This document shows positions 33,219 through 42,854 of a stretch of DNA of 59,184 bases, one piece after another. This DNA is from CAZVEE01 sp964625525. GTDB lineage: Bacteria; Pseudomonadota; Alphaproteobacteria; JAJFIK01. Positions within the stretch are counted from its first letter, which is position 1, and each line of letters begins with the position of its first letter. The stretch spans positions 1-59,184 of the forward strand of contig CAZVEE010000013.1 of NCBI GenBank assembly GCA_964625525.1. The letters are read 5' to 3'. The notes below the pieces were generated by a model. It was not told the origin of the DNA. It worked only from the letters and a program-made list of their open reading frames with translations, and made no database searches. A program made the position numbers and the translations under genes.

Positions 33219-34861
33219 TGCCGTTGAATGAAATTCTCGCGATCCTGCTCGTCGTCGTCACCTGCGCCGCCCTGTTGAAGGGCTTTCCGGTAGCGTTCAC
33301 GCTGGCAGGGACGGGGCTGGCCTTTGCCGGCGCGGGCCTTGCCTTCGGCATTTTCGACATGAGCTTCCTGATGGCGTTCCCCTTGCGGATCTTCGGCATC
33401 ATGAAGAAAGAAGTATTGGTGGCGATCCCGCTCTTCGTCTTTATGGGGGTGATGCTGGAGCGATCCCGGGTCGCGGAGGACCTGCTGGAAACCATGGGCA
33501 GCCTGTTTGCCAGCCTGCGTGGCGGCTTGGGCATTTCCGTGGTGCTGGTGGGGGCGTTATTGGCCGCCTCGACGGGCATTGTCGGCGCGACCGTGGTGAC
33601 CATGGGGCTGTTGTCTCTGCCCACCATGCTCAAACGTGGCTATGACCCGAAACTGGCGACCGGGGTCATCGCCGCCTCGGGCACGCTGGGCCAGATCGTG
33701 CCACCCTCGATCGTGCTGATCTTGCTCTCCGATCCCATTGCCATCGCCTATCAGGGCTATCAGCAAACGATCGATCCGGCGGAGCGTGTGCCGTTTTCGG
33801 TGGCAGACCTGTTTGCGGGAGCGCTTGTGCCGGGGCTGCTGCTTGTGGGGCTGTACATCGCCTATGTGATCGGGGTGGCGCTGGTCCGGCCTGAAGCCGC
33901 GCCGGCCATTCCCCCGCAAGACCGCACCCAGGGCGTTAGCGCGGTGATGCTGAAACTGCTCAGTGCGCTGGCCCCGCCGCTGCTGCTGATCATTGCCGTG
34001 TTGGGCTCGATCCTGGCGGGCGTGGCCTCGGCTACGGAGGCAGCCTCCGTAGGCGCGGTGGGGGCAACCCTGCTCGCGGGCTATCGCCTGTGTAAAGACG
34101 ACGAGGCGGTGGGCTCCTTCGCGCGGCGGCTGATTCCGCTTTCCGCGGCTTCGCTGTTCGGGCTGTTCGTGCTGACCACTCAGGCGGATCTGCGACTGGG
34201 GCGGGAGACGCTCAGCACCGGCGACTGGCTGGCCCTCTCCCTCGCCTTCGCGCTGTGTGCGGTGATTGTCGCGGGCCTGGCGTTGAGCCTGTGGCGCACC
34301 TGGGTGACCGACTGCCTGACCCCGGTCATGACCAGCACCATGGAAATTACCACCATGGTGTTCACCATCTTGATCGGTGCGGCGCTGTTCAGCCTGACCT
34401 TCCGGGGCCTTGGTGGCGATGACATGGTGCATGAGGTGCTCTCGGCCGTGCCCGGCGATGCCATGGGCGCGCTGATCGCGGTCATGGTGGTGATGTTCCT
34501 GCTGGGCTTTTTCCTCGATTTCATCGAGATCACCTTTGTGGTGGTGCCCATTGTCGCACCGATCCTGCTGGCCATGGGGGTAGACGCGCGCTGGCTCGGC
34601 GTGTTGATGGCCATCAACCTTCAGACCTCGTTCCTGACCCCGCCCTTTGGATTTGCGCTGTTTTACCTGCGCGGCGTCGCGCCGGAGAGTGTGCCGACCA
34701 GCGCCATCTATCGCGGTGCCTTGCCCTTTGTGGGCGTGCAGGTGGCGGTGCTGCTTTTGGTCTTAAGTGTTCCGGCGTTAGCAACTTGGCTACCGGATCA
34801 GTTGAGAAAGGCGGCTGAGGATCGAAGGGGGCAGATCTCGACCACTGTGGATCAGGAGTGA
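33218..34861 (+). CDS. TRAP transporter large permease (DctM type)
   Basis: 547 residues with twelve or more membrane helices, the channel subunit of the TRAP carrier driven by a sodium or proton gradient. FPVAFTLAGTGLAFA, GGLGISVVLVGALLAASTGIVG and the conserved GTLGQIVPPSIVLILLSDP are DctM signatures, and the C-terminal half has LGFFLDFIEITFVVVPIVAP and NLQTSFLTPPFGFALFYLRG. It is at the long end of the family because of an insert near residues 290-360. The ATG at 33218 overlaps the dctQ stop; a GTG one codon earlier is an alternative. Confidence 0.94.
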   Translation: MPLNEILAILLVVVTCAALLKGFPVAFTLAGTGLAFAGAGLAFGIFDMSFLMAFPLRIFGIMKKEVLVAIPLFVFMGVMLERSRVAEDLLETMGSLFASLRGGLGISVVLVGALLAASTGIVGATVVTMGLLSLPTMLKRGYDPKLATGVIAASGTLGQIVPPSIVLILLSDPIAIAYQGYQQTIDPAERVPFSVADLFAGALVPGLLLVGLYIAYVIGVALVRPEAAPAIPPQDRTQGVSAVMLKLLSALAPPLLLIIAVLGSILAGVASATEAASVGAVGATLLAGYRLCKDDEAVGSFARRLIPLSAASLFGLFVLTTQADLRLGRETLSTGDWLALSLAFALCAVIVAGLALSLWRTWVTDCLTPVMTSTMEITTMVFTILIGAALFSLTFRGLGGDDMVHEVLSAVPGDAMGALIAVMVVMFLLGFFLDFIEITFVVVPIVAPILLAMGVDARWLGVLMAINLQTSFLTPPFGFALFYLRGVAPESVPTSAIYRGALPFVGVQVAVLLLVLSVPALATWLPDQLRKAAEDRRGQISTTVDQE

Positions 34862-34865
34862 CCGA

Positions 34866-35354
34866 GTGTCCGCCCTTGTTGAAACGCTACGCCGCGCCGA
34901 AACCCAGATCGCCCGCTATGGCTGGTACGGGGTGCGCTTTCCCGCGACCGCCGAGGGGCCCGGCTGGGAGCACAGTATCGGTTTTACCCAGCGCCTGGGG
35001 GCGCCGGAAATCGTCGTGTTCGGCCTGGATTACGAAGTGTCTCATGCCCTGCTCTGGGGCGTCTATCGGGCGTTCGAGCGCGGCGAGAGGATCGAGGACG
35101 GCACCGTGCACGGGCGCCTGATCAAGGATCTCGACTGTCAGTTTCGCCGCGTCCATCCCTGGTACGCGGCTGAGCACCTGTTCGCCGCTCAGACCTATTA
35201 CGATCGCCGGCGCACCCGGCGCCCCTTCGCCGCCCTCCAGGTCATCTGGCCCGACCAGCACGGGTATTTTCCGTGGGAGGACGAGTGCCACCCGGACATC
35301 GCGGCCCTGCAACCGCTGCTTTACCGCACGCCGGCGGATCTGTACGACGCTTGA
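34866..35354 (+). CDS. DUF4262 family protein
   Basis: 162 residues beginning with GTG at 34866, with GGAG eight bases upstream inside the end of dctM. YGWYGVRFPATAEGPGWEHSIGFTQRLGAPEIVVFGLD and the WPDQHGYFPWEDECHPDI ending fit DUF4262, a family of unknown function common in proteobacteria and actinobacteria. Being four bases behind the TRAP operon it is probably co-translated with it, but that alone does not tell its role. Confidence 0.82.
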   Translation: MSALVETLRRAETQIARYGWYGVRFPATAEGPGWEHSIGFTQRLGAPEIVVFGLDYEVSHALLWGVYRAFERGERIEDGTVHGRLIKDLDCQFRRVHPWYAAEHLFAAQTYYDRRRTRRPFAALQVIWPDQHGYFPWEDECHPDIAALQPLLYRTPADLYDA

Positions 35355-35370
35355 CCCAGCGGGCCCGGCG

Positions 35371-37614
35371 TTATGCGAAGCGGTTCGTTTTCGGAAAGCC
35401 CTTGGGCGGCAACCAACCGGCATTGGCGCGGTTGCCGAGCCAATCGGTCATATCCGCAAAGCGCTTGGTCTTGCCGTTCGCGTCGCGGGCGGTCAGGCCC
35501 TTGTCGAAGGCAAAGACCGCAACATCGGCGAGACCGCCCTCTTTGTAGCGTTGCAGAATGACGCCACGCCCCCGGGTCATGGTGGGCACCTGATCAAGGG
35601 GGAAGACCAGCAGTTTGCGATTCTCGCCGAGCACCGCCACATGGTCGCCCTCGACCACCGCACACGCACTGGCACGGGCCGGCGCGGTGACGTTGAGCAC
35701 CTGGCGGCCATTGCGTTTGGTCGCGATCACCTCGTCTTCCGGCACCAGGAATCCGTGTCCGGATGAGGCCGCAACGATCAACCGGGCGCCCGGTGTGTGC
35801 ACCCGCACAGCCACCAGATCCTCATCGCCGATCTCGACCATCAGGCGCACCGGTTCGCCGTGACCGCGCCCGCCCGGTAGTTTGTCGCAACCGAGTGTGT
35901 AAAACTTGCCATTGCTCGCGAAAATCAGAATTTTATCTGTTGTCTGAGCGTGAAGGAAAAAGCGAGGGCCGTCGCCTTCCTTGAATTTCAGATCTGTGCC
36001 CGCTTCCACATGGCCTTTCAGCGCTCGAATCCAGCCTTTCTCCGAACAAACCACCGTAATCGGCTCTTTCTCGATGAAAGCCTCCGGCGCGATATCCTCC
36101 ACTTCCGGCGCGTCATCGAAGGTCGAGCGGCGCCGGCCCAGCTCCGTCTTCGGCCCGAAAGTCTGGCGCACGGCCTTGATCTCTTCGCCCACGCGCTGCC
36201 ATTGCTGATCCTCGGATTTCAACAGCGCACGCAACTCCTTGGCCTGCTTTTTCAGCTCCTTGTGTTCGCGCTTGAGTTCCATTTCCTCAAGCTTGCGCAA
36301 AGACCGCAGGCGCATGTTCAAGATGGCTTCGGCTTGCACATCCGACAGCTCGAAAGTCTGCATGAGGACGGGTTTGGGTTCGTCCTCTTCGCGGATAATG
36401 CGGATCACCTCGTCCAGATTGAGGAACGCGATGAGATAGCCATCGAGCACTTCCAGACGATGCTCGATTTTCTCCAGCCGATGGCGGGACCGGCGGACCA
36501 GCACGACCTTGCGGTGGTCGAGAAAGGCTTGCAGCACCTCGCGCAGGCTCATGACCTTGGGGATGCGCCCCTGGTCGAGCACATTCATATTGAGCGAGAA
36601 GCGGCTTTCCAGATCGGTCAGGCGAAAGACCTGCTCCATGGCGAGGTTCGCATCGACCGTGCGTGAGCGCGGCTCCAGAACCAGGCGGATGTCCTCCGCG
36701 CTTTCATCGCGCACATCCGACAGCACCGCGAGCCGTTTCCCGTCAATCAGCTCGGCAAGCTTCTCGACAAGTTTGGCCTTTTGCACCTGATACGGAATTT
36801 CCGTAACGACGATGACATAGCCCCCCCGGCCCGTCTCTTCCATATGCCAACGGGCGCGCACGCGAAAGCCGCCGCGCCCCGTGGCATAGGCCTCCACCAT
36901 ACTGGCATGAGGTTCCACCACCACGCCGCCAGTGGGAAAATCCGGCCCCGGCATCAGGCTGAGGAGCTTTTCGATACTGGCATTCGGGTGCTTAATCAGA
37001 TGCAGCGCCGCGTCGCAAACCCCGGCCGCGGTACGCGGCGGGATGTTGGTCCCCATGCCCACGGCAAACCCGGCCGACCCATTGGCCAGCAGGTTCGGGA
37101 ACCCCGCCGGCAACACGATGGGCTCCTCGTCTTCATCGTCATACGTCGGACGGAAATCGACCGTATCCTCGTCGATGCCCTCCAACAGAAGTTGCGCCAC
37201 CTGCGTCAAGCGGCTTTCCGTGTACCGCATGGCAGCGGCATTATCGCCATCCACATTGCCGAAGTTACCCTGGCCATCGATGAGCGGATAGCGCACCGCG
37301 AAATCCTGCGCCAGCCGCACCAGCGCTTCATACACCGCCTGGTCCCCATGCGGATGATAGCGACCAATGACATCACCCACCACGCGCGCGCATTTCTTGT
37401 AGCCCTTAGCCGGATCCAGGCCGAGCTGGCGCATGGCGAACAGCAGGCGCCGGTGCACGGGCTTCAACCCATCGCGCACATCCGGCAACGCCCGGTGCAT
37501 AATGGTCGAGAGGGCATAGGCGAGATAGCGCTCTCCCAAGGCAGCCTGGAGCGGCGCGTCTCGAATGTCATCGCGCGGCGGTTCGGGCGGCTGGGCGGCT
37601 TTGGTCTTGGGCAT
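35371..37614 (-). CDS. parC: DNA topoisomerase IV subunit A
   Basis: 747 residues, ParC length and not GyrA length. It carries the breakage-reunion domain: DGLKPVHRRLLFAM, GRYHPHGDQAVYEALVRLAQ and the active-site Tyr131 in AAAMRYTESRL. The quinolone-resistance region around residues 75-100 looks wild-type in pattern. The C-terminal part has beta-pinwheel repeats without the GyrA box. It unlinks daughter chromosomes with ParE; parE is not in the window. It closes the rightmost minus-strand core cluster, 99 bases after recO. Confidence 0.96.
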   Translation of the reverse strand: MPKTKAAQPPEPPRDDIRDAPLQAALGERYLAYALSTIMHRALPDVRDGLKPVHRRLLFAMRQLGLDPAKGYKKCARVVGDVIGRYHPHGDQAVYEALVRLAQDFAVRYPLIDGQGNFGNVDGDNAAAMRYTESRLTQVAQLLLEGIDEDTVDFRPTYDDEDEEPIVLPAGFPNLLANGSAGFAVGMGTNIPPRTAAGVCDAALHLIKHPNASIEKLLSLMPGPDFPTGGVVVEPHASMVEAYATGRGGFRVRARWHMEETGRGGYVIVVTEIPYQVQKAKLVEKLAELIDGKRLAVLSDVRDESAEDIRLVLEPRSRTVDANLAMEQVFRLTDLESRFSLNMNVLDQGRIPKVMSLREVLQAFLDHRKVVLVRRSRHRLEKIEHRLEVLDGYLIAFLNLDEVIRIIREEDEPKPVLMQTFELSDVQAEAILNMRLRSLRKLEEMELKREHKELKKQAKELRALLKSEDQQWQRVGEEIKAVRQTFGPKTELGRRRSTFDDAPEVEDIAPEAFIEKEPITVVCSEKGWIRALKGHVEAGTDLKFKEGDGPRFFLHAQTTDKILIFASNGKFYTLGCDKLPGGRGHGEPVRLMVEIGDEDLVAVRVHTPGARLIVAASSGHGFLVPEDEVIATKRNGRQVLNVTAPARASACAVVEGDHVAVLGENRKLLVFPLDQVPTMTRGRGVILQRYKEGGLADVAVFAFDKGLTARDANGKTKRFADMTDWLGNRANAGWLPPKGFPKTNRFA

Positions 37615-37713
37615 AGGGCTTGGATCGTCGTGGTGATGAGAAGCGCCACCCTATGCGACCCGTGCGCGCCGGCGCAAGTCTCACTCCGGCACACCTCTCA
37701 CGCGGCACAGGGC

Positions 37714-38466
37714 TCACTCCGTGTCCGCCGCAGACGACTGAGTCGCGGGCGTAAGTCGCAAGGCCAGGCGCTCGCGCGGCTCCGGCAACGGCTCGCCTTT
37801 GAGGCCGAACACGTGATGGGCGAGAAAATGACCGGTGAGCGCCAAACCATGGCCGATATCGGCTCGCGTGGGCGCGCCCGCTTGGCTGGAAAGCAGAAAG
37901 GGCGGCAAGATCAGGAGCCGGTCGCGATAGGGCGCGGCCGCTTCGCGGCACACCGCCCGGCCCGTGCGCGGCGAGACATGCGTGAGATCATCCCGCGATC
38001 CGGTGACGGCACATTTGCCGAGATCAAGGCCAAAGCCCATGACCTCCAGCAGGCCCAGTTCCCACCGCACCAGCACTGCTGGCCAGATCTCCGGCGTCTC
38101 AAACGCCGCGAGCAGGACGCGAAATCCCTCATACAAGCCCGGGGTCGGTTCGCGTTCGGGCAGCGCATTAGCGGCGAGCGCGCAAACACTCGTCAGCGCC
38201 AGGAGCGCATCAGGCGTGTCCAGCAAAGGCGAGGCGTGATCGCAGGTGACATCCACCGAAAAGGCGCCCAGTTGATCGGCCAACCGCGCCCGCCAGGCGA
38301 TGCGTACTTCGTTTCCAGGCTGAAGGCCCGGCGCCACACGCCGCGACCCGCCCCCATGCACCAGGCCCAGATGCCGACCGTGGGTGTGAGAAAGGACGGT
38401 CAACACCGCATGGGCCTCCCCATGGCGGCGCGCGCCCAGAATGATCGCGTCGTCAGTCCATTCCAT
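37714..38466 (-). CDS. recO: DNA repair protein RecO
   Basis: 250 residues. RecO with RecR loads RecA at single-strand gaps. The N-terminal OB domain starts MEWTDDAIILGARRHGEAHAV and includes GRHLGLVHGGGSRR; the helical C-terminal part holds LLEVMGFGLDLGKCAVTGSRDDL and the FLLSSQAG segment. The C-terminal cysteine zinc site is reduced. The ATG at 38466 gives the standard start, even though it lacks a clear ribosome site; longer frames would run into the divergent DUF2332 gene. Confidence 0.93.
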   Translation of the reverse strand: MEWTDDAIILGARRHGEAHAVLTVLSHTHGRHLGLVHGGGSRRVAPGLQPGNEVRIAWRARLADQLGAFSVDVTCDHASPLLDTPDALLALTSVCALAANALPEREPTPGLYEGFRVLLAAFETPEIWPAVLVRWELGLLEVMGFGLDLGKCAVTGSRDDLTHVSPRTGRAVCREAAAPYRDRLLILPPFLLSSQAGAPTRADIGHGLALTGHFLAHHVFGLKGEPLPEPRERLALRLTPATQSSAADTE

Positions 38467-38518
38467 AAGAGCGGACTGTAGCCTATTCTGCGCCCTCGAA
38501 ACACCGGAGGGATCGCTC

Positions 38519-39595
38519 ATGGCCGAGACACTGCCCCCCCAAAGCCGCGAGGCCATGCTGCAGGCCTTCGCCATCCAGGTCCCCTGGTGCGAAGAGTTGG
38601 GATCTCCGCTCACAGCGGCGGTGCTGAAGGCCGCCGCCGCAGACTACGCGGCCGGCGGGCCCGTCGCGCGCGTCTTGGCGGGCTGGACGCAGGATCCCAT
38701 GGGCTCGGCGGTCACGTTGAGGCTTGCGGGCGGGTTGCATGTGCTGGTGCTGGACGGGGCCGCACCGGGACTGGCGCATTACTATCCCGGGGATGAGGGC
38801 ACACCGGACGGTCTCGATCTAGCCGCCAGCGTCAGCAAGACGGTGCATGAGCATCATGACTTTCTGCGCACCTTCCTGGAACAGCCAGTGCAGACCAATG
38901 AGATCGGCCGGTCCGCCTGTCTGCTGGGCGGATTTCTGGAGATCAGCCGGCGGACGGGTTTGCCTCTCGTGCTTCTGGAGATCGGCGCCAGCGCCGGGCT
39001 CAATCTCATGTGGGATCGGTACGGATACGACCTGTCGGGTTTGCCCTGGGGCGACCCGGACAGTCCGGTGCAGTTGCGTCCCAACTGGCAGGGCGGCCCG
39101 CCGGCGCTGGCGGAACGCCCAAAGATCACGAGCCGGAAGGGCTGTGACATCGCGCCGGTGGATGTGACCGATGCGGCGGCGGTGCGCCGTGCGATGAGCT
39201 ATATCTGGCCCGACCAGACCGAGCGCCTCACCCGTTTTCGCGGCGGTGTGGCACTGGCGCGAGACGCGGGCGTGCGCGTGGAAAAGGCCCGTGCCGAGGA
39301 TTGGCTGGCGCGGCATCTGCACCCTCGACCGGGCCAGTGCACGGTCCTGGTCCATTCGATTATGTGGCAGTACATGCCTCTTGATGAGCAAAAGGCTATC
39401 CTGGCCCGGATCGACGCTGCCGGTGCAGCAGCCACCGACCAAGCGCCCCTCGCCTGGCTGCGGATGGAACCGCCCACACCGCTCGACCCGCCGGAAGTGC
39501 GCTTAAGCCTGTGGCCAGGAGGTACGGCCGAGCGCCTTGCCCGATGTCATCCGCATGGGAAGGACCTCCATTGGCATCCAGAACCCCTTGACTAA
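38519..39595 (+). CDS. DUF2332 family protein
   Basis: 358 residues. FAIQVPWCEELGSPLTAAVL, FLEQPVQTNEIGRSACLLGG, LLEIGASAGLNLMWDRY and VHSIMWQYMPLDEQ are the signature blocks of DUF2332, a family common in Alphaproteobacteria and Actinobacteria. EIGASAGLNL resembles a SAM-binding loop, so a methyltransferase-like fold is possible. GGAGG lies eight bases before the ATG. It is one of two plus-strand genes lodged within the minus-strand recO-era-rnc cluster. Confidence 0.85.
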   Translation: MAETLPPQSREAMLQAFAIQVPWCEELGSPLTAAVLKAAAADYAAGGPVARVLAGWTQDPMGSAVTLRLAGGLHVLVLDGAAPGLAHYYPGDEGTPDGLDLAASVSKTVHEHHDFLRTFLEQPVQTNEIGRSACLLGGFLEISRRTGLPLVLLEIGASAGLNLMWDRYGYDLSGLPWGDPDSPVQLRPNWQGGPPALAERPKITSRKGCDIAPVDVTDAAAVRRAMSYIWPDQTERLTRFRGGVALARDAGVRVEKARAEDWLARHLHPRPGQCTVLVHSIMWQYMPLDEQKAILARIDAAGAAATDQAPLAWLRMEPPTPLDPPEVRLSLWPGGTAERLARCHPHGKDLHWHPEPLD

Positions 39596-39598
39596 AGC

Positions 39599-40534
39599 TC
39601 AGCCCTTGGGGAACTCCAGGCCCATTTCGCGGTAGCGGGCGGGATCATCGGCCCAGCTTTCGCGCACTTTCACGAAAAGAAACAGGTGCACGCGCGTGCC
39701 CAACATCTCTTCCAGCTCTTCCCGCGCGGCCTGGCCGATCTCCTTCACTGTGCGCCCGCCTTTGCCCAACACAATGGCCTTTTGCGTGTCGCGGGCTACA
39801 TAAATGACCTGTTCGATGCGCAGGGCGCCGTCTTTCACGGTTTTCCAGGACTCTGTCTCTACCGTGGTGGCATAGGGTAACTCTTCGTGCAGACGCAGGA
39901 TCAGTTTTTCCCGGGTCACCTCGGCGGCGAGCAAGCGCTCGGTAATGTCTGCCGCCTGATCTTCGGGATAAAGCCATGGCCCCTCGGGCATGGCATCAGC
40001 CACATGGGCAAGAAGATCCTGAACACCGCTGCCTGTCAGCCCGGAGATCATGAACGTCTCGGAGAACAACTCCGGATCGTTCAGCCGTTCCGTGAGCGGC
40101 AGCAACGCCTCACGCTTCACCGAATCCACTTTGTTCAGCACCAGGATGGCCTTACGGCCCGCTTTGCGCAGCCCCTCGATGATGCGGTCTGTGTCCTCGC
40201 CCGCCTTGCCGCCCCCGTCAGCGGCTGACAAGCGTGCCGCATCGGCCAGCACCAGAACTTTATCCGCATCATCCGCGCCGCCCCAGGCAGCATCCACCAT
40301 GGCCCGGTCAAGACGCCGGCGCGGGGCGAAAATGCCAGGCGTATCCACAAAGACGATCTGAACGGGGCCGGTGATGGCGACGCCGCGAATGCGCGTGCGC
40401 GTGGTCTGAACTTTGTGGGTGACGATGGAGACCTTCGTGCCGACCAGCGCATTGAGCAGGGTGGATTTGCCCGCATTGGGCGCGCCGAGAATGGCGCAAA
40501 AGCCGCATCGTGTCGCGTGTTCTGGACTGTTCAT
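39599..40534 (-). CDS. era: GTPase Era
   Basis: 311 residues. Era binds 16S rRNA during 30S assembly. GTP motifs: GAPNAGKS (17-24), DTPG, and NKVD; the C-terminal KH domain begins about residue 215 and holds VIYVARDTQKAIVLGKGGRTVKEIG. Its start overlaps the rnc stop as ATGA. The rnc-era order is the bacterial norm. Confidence 0.97.
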   Translation of the reverse strand: MNSPEHATRCGFCAILGAPNAGKSTLLNALVGTKVSIVTHKVQTTRTRIRGVAITGPVQIVFVDTPGIFAPRRRLDRAMVDAAWGGADDADKVLVLADAARLSAADGGGKAGEDTDRIIEGLRKAGRKAILVLNKVDSVKREALLPLTERLNDPELFSETFMISGLTGSGVQDLLAHVADAMPEGPWLYPEDQAADITERLLAAEVTREKLILRLHEELPYATTVETESWKTVKDGALRIEQVIYVARDTQKAIVLGKGGRTVKEIGQAAREELEEMLGTRVHLFLFVKVRESWADDPARYREMGLEFPKG

Positions 40535-41340
40535 GACGGTCCTCCCGGTTCCGGCGGACAGGCCACCCCTTCCCGCTCCAAGACCGCGCGCGCCGCCGCC
40601 TGCTCCGCGGCGCGTTTTGAGGGGCCGGAGCCGGTCTCGGGCTCCAGGCCCGGCACAGTCACCTCAATGATGAATTCTGGCTCATGATCAGGGCCCGTGC
40701 GTGCGCGCACCGTATAGGCGGGCGTCACTCGCCAGCGCGCCTGGGCCCATTCCTGCAACAGAGTTTTGGGGTCGCGCGGCACCGCCTCGAGGGTGGTGAC
40801 CCGCTCGGCCCAGAACCGATCGAAAAACCCCTTGGCCGCCGCAAAGCCCCCGTCGAGATACAAGGCCGCGATCAGCGCCTCGCAGGCATCGCCCAAAATG
40901 GCCGGCTTGTCGCGCCCGCCCGAGCCGTCTTCCGCCTCCGCCAGCACCAAGATGTCGCCCATACCGCATTCGCGGGCGACCTCGGCACAGGTTTCCTTGC
41001 GTACAAGCGCATTGAGGCGGGGCGCGAGGTCACCTTCGGGGGCGTCATGAAACGCGGCGATCAGCGCTTCGGCGGCGAGCAAGCCCAGCACCCGGTCGCC
41101 CAGAAACTCCAGCCGCTCATTAACCCGCAGGCCCTGGCGCCGCCCCCGGCCGCCCGTATCGGCGCTGGCGTGGGTCAACGCCTCCAGCAGTACGGCAGGA
41201 TCGGAGAAATGATGGCCGATGCGCGCCTCAAAGGCCGCGAGCGCCTCGCTGGACGGCAAGGCGGTCACGGCCGTGGCAGTGATCTTTCTGGGTTTCCGGG
41301 AGGCCGGCTTGGAGGCCCGTCGGGCGTCACGCATACGCAC
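40531..41340 (-). CDS. rnc: Ribonuclease III
   Basis: 269 residues, with about 30 basic residues before the catalytic domain. It cuts double-stranded RNA, including rRNA precursors. The signature NERLEFLGDRVLG occupies residues 74-86; the second acidic site lies in ILGDACEALIAALYLDGG. A double-stranded RNA-binding domain ends the protein (GPSKRAAEQAAARAVLE). The first start codon is GTG at 41340, two codons before an ATG at 41334; either could be used. Confidence 0.96.
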   Translation of the reverse strand: MRMRDARRASKPASRKPRKITATAVTALPSSEALAAFEARIGHHFSDPAVLLEALTHASADTGGRGRRQGLRVNERLEFLGDRVLGLLAAEALIAAFHDAPEGDLAPRLNALVRKETCAEVARECGMGDILVLAEAEDGSGGRDKPAILGDACEALIAALYLDGGFAAAKGFFDRFWAERVTTLEAVPRDPKTLLQEWAQARWRVTPAYTVRARTGPDHEPEFIIEVTVPGLEPETGSGPSKRAAEQAAARAVLEREGVACPPEPGGPS

Positions 41341-41368
41341 TCATTTCACAACGCCGGGCAATGGCCGC

Positions 41369-42133
41369 TCACGACGAAATGTCCTGGAACAGACGCGGCC
41401 AGCGGATGGCATAGGGCCATTTCCACACTTCCCAAAGCGCGGCACTGCCATCGGTGGAGAAGAACAGCACTTCCGCCCGTCCGACCAGATTTTCCGCCGG
41501 CACGAAGCCGACCGCGCGCGGCTCCCGACTATCAGCGGAGTTGTCGCGGTTATCGCCCAGCATGAAGTAATGGCCCTGGGGCACCGTATAAACTGGTGTG
41601 TTATCGCCATAGCTGTTGGGATTTTGGTCCAGGGTGTCATAGCTCACGCCATTGGGCAGAATCTCACGATAGCGCGGGATCAAGCGCATATTGCCGAAGC
41701 GGTCCACGTCCTGGAAATCTTCGATGCGGTACCGCTCCACCGCCTGGCCGTTCAAATGCAGCACGCCGCCGCGCATCTGCACCGTATCGCCAGGCATGCC
41801 GATCACACGCTTGATGTAATCGGTGCGCCCGTCGCGGGGCAGTTTGAACACAACGATGTCGCCGCGCTCCGGCGCGCCGGCCATGATCCGCCCCTCAAAC
41901 AGGTTCGGACTGAAGGGCAGCGAGTGGCGCGAATAGCCATAGGCATATTTCGACACGAAGAGGTAATCGCCCACCAGGAGCGTGTTCTTCATGGAGCCCG
42001 ACGGGATGTTGAACGGCTGAAAGATGAAGGCGCGGATCACCATCGCAATCAGCAACGCGATCCCGATGGTCTTCACGTGATCCCAGAGCGAGCTTTCGCC
42101 GCTGCTCACGTCACGCGCCTCGACAGAAGACAT
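41369..42133 (-). CDS. lepB: Signal peptidase I
   Basis: 254 residues. It removes Sec and Tat signal peptides at the inner membrane. One N-terminal helix (IGIALLIAMVIRAFIFQPF) leads to the nucleophile Ser47 in IPSGSMKNTLLVGD and the general base Lys108 in DYIKRVIGMPGD. The C-terminal box GDNRDNSADSR is conserved. It lies between acpS and rnc as in most Alphaproteobacteria. Confidence 0.97.
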   Translation of the reverse strand: MSSVEARDVSSGESSLWDHVKTIGIALLIAMVIRAFIFQPFNIPSGSMKNTLLVGDYLFVSKYAYGYSRHSLPFSPNLFEGRIMAGAPERGDIVVFKLPRDGRTDYIKRVIGMPGDTVQMRGGVLHLNGQAVERYRIEDFQDVDRFGNMRLIPRYREILPNGVSYDTLDQNPNSYGDNTPVYTVPQGHYFMLGDNRDNSADSREPRAVGFVPAENLVGRAEVLFFSTDGSAALWEVWKWPYAIRWPRLFQDISS

Positions 42134-42288
42134 GCCGTTTCCCCGTTTAAAATCAAAGACTGCCCGTCGCAGCCATCGTTGGTCGAGCCTATCAGGTCGT
42201 GTGCAACGCCAGAAGTGTTTAACGGCCCGATCATGTCAATGTCATACCGTTTCTGACCCTGCGTATTGCGATCCTGTGTGACCGGCCC

Positions 42289-42702
42289 TCAAGAAACAGT
42301 GGGGATGCGCGGGCGCGCGGCCAAGAGCACAAAGGCCTGAGCCCAAGGGTAATCGTCGGTGATGGTCAGATGCACATCCGCCTCATAATCGACCGGCACC
42401 AGCGCTTCCAGCCGCTTCAGTGCGCCGTTGGTCATCATCATGGTGGGCTTGCCCGACCGCGTATTGACCACGCCCAAGTCGCGCATATAGACCCCTTGGG
42501 CAAAGCCCGTCCCCAGCGCCTTAGAGGCCGCTTCCTTGGCGGCAAAGCGCTTGGCATAGCTGGCGGCGCGGTTCCGGCGGCGGTCGGATTTCGCGCGTTC
42601 GATTTCGGTGAAGACCCGCTGCGTGAAGCGGTCGCCGAAGCGCTCCAGCGAGCGTTCAATGCGGCGGATATCGATGATGTCGTTACCGATGCCGAGGATC
42701 AT
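42289..42702 (-). CDS. acpS: Holo-[acyl-carrier-protein] synthase
   Basis: 137 residues. It moves phosphopantetheine from CoA to acyl carrier protein. The N-terminal ILGIGNDIIDIRRIE supplies the metal-binding Asp, and RFAAKEAASKALGTG the second acidic residue. The ATG at 42702 matches the family start; the frame is open three codons earlier. It precedes lepB by 155 bases and faces the divergent pdxJ gene. Confidence 0.96.
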   Translation of the reverse strand: MILGIGNDIIDIRRIERSLERFGDRFTQRVFTEIERAKSDRRRNRAASYAKRFAAKEAASKALGTGFAQGVYMRDLGVVNTRSGKPTMMMTNGALKRLEALVPVDYEADVHLTITDDYPWAQAFVLLAARPRIPTVS

Positions 42703-42854
42703 GAAGACCATCCGAATGCGAGCGCGCCGGTTCGGCGCCGGTTCGATTGCGCCGGGAGCTCGCGCGTCCTATGTCTTCAGAAGCGCGAACGCCCTGACTA
42801 TAGGGCGTAGTTCGTGCTTTGTGCACCCCCTGGTTCTGCCGAAAGGAACGACCG

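Noticed and set aside
36781..38481. A 566-codon plus-strand frame over parC and recO
   Set aside because: It is antisense to two well-identified genes and shows no domain.
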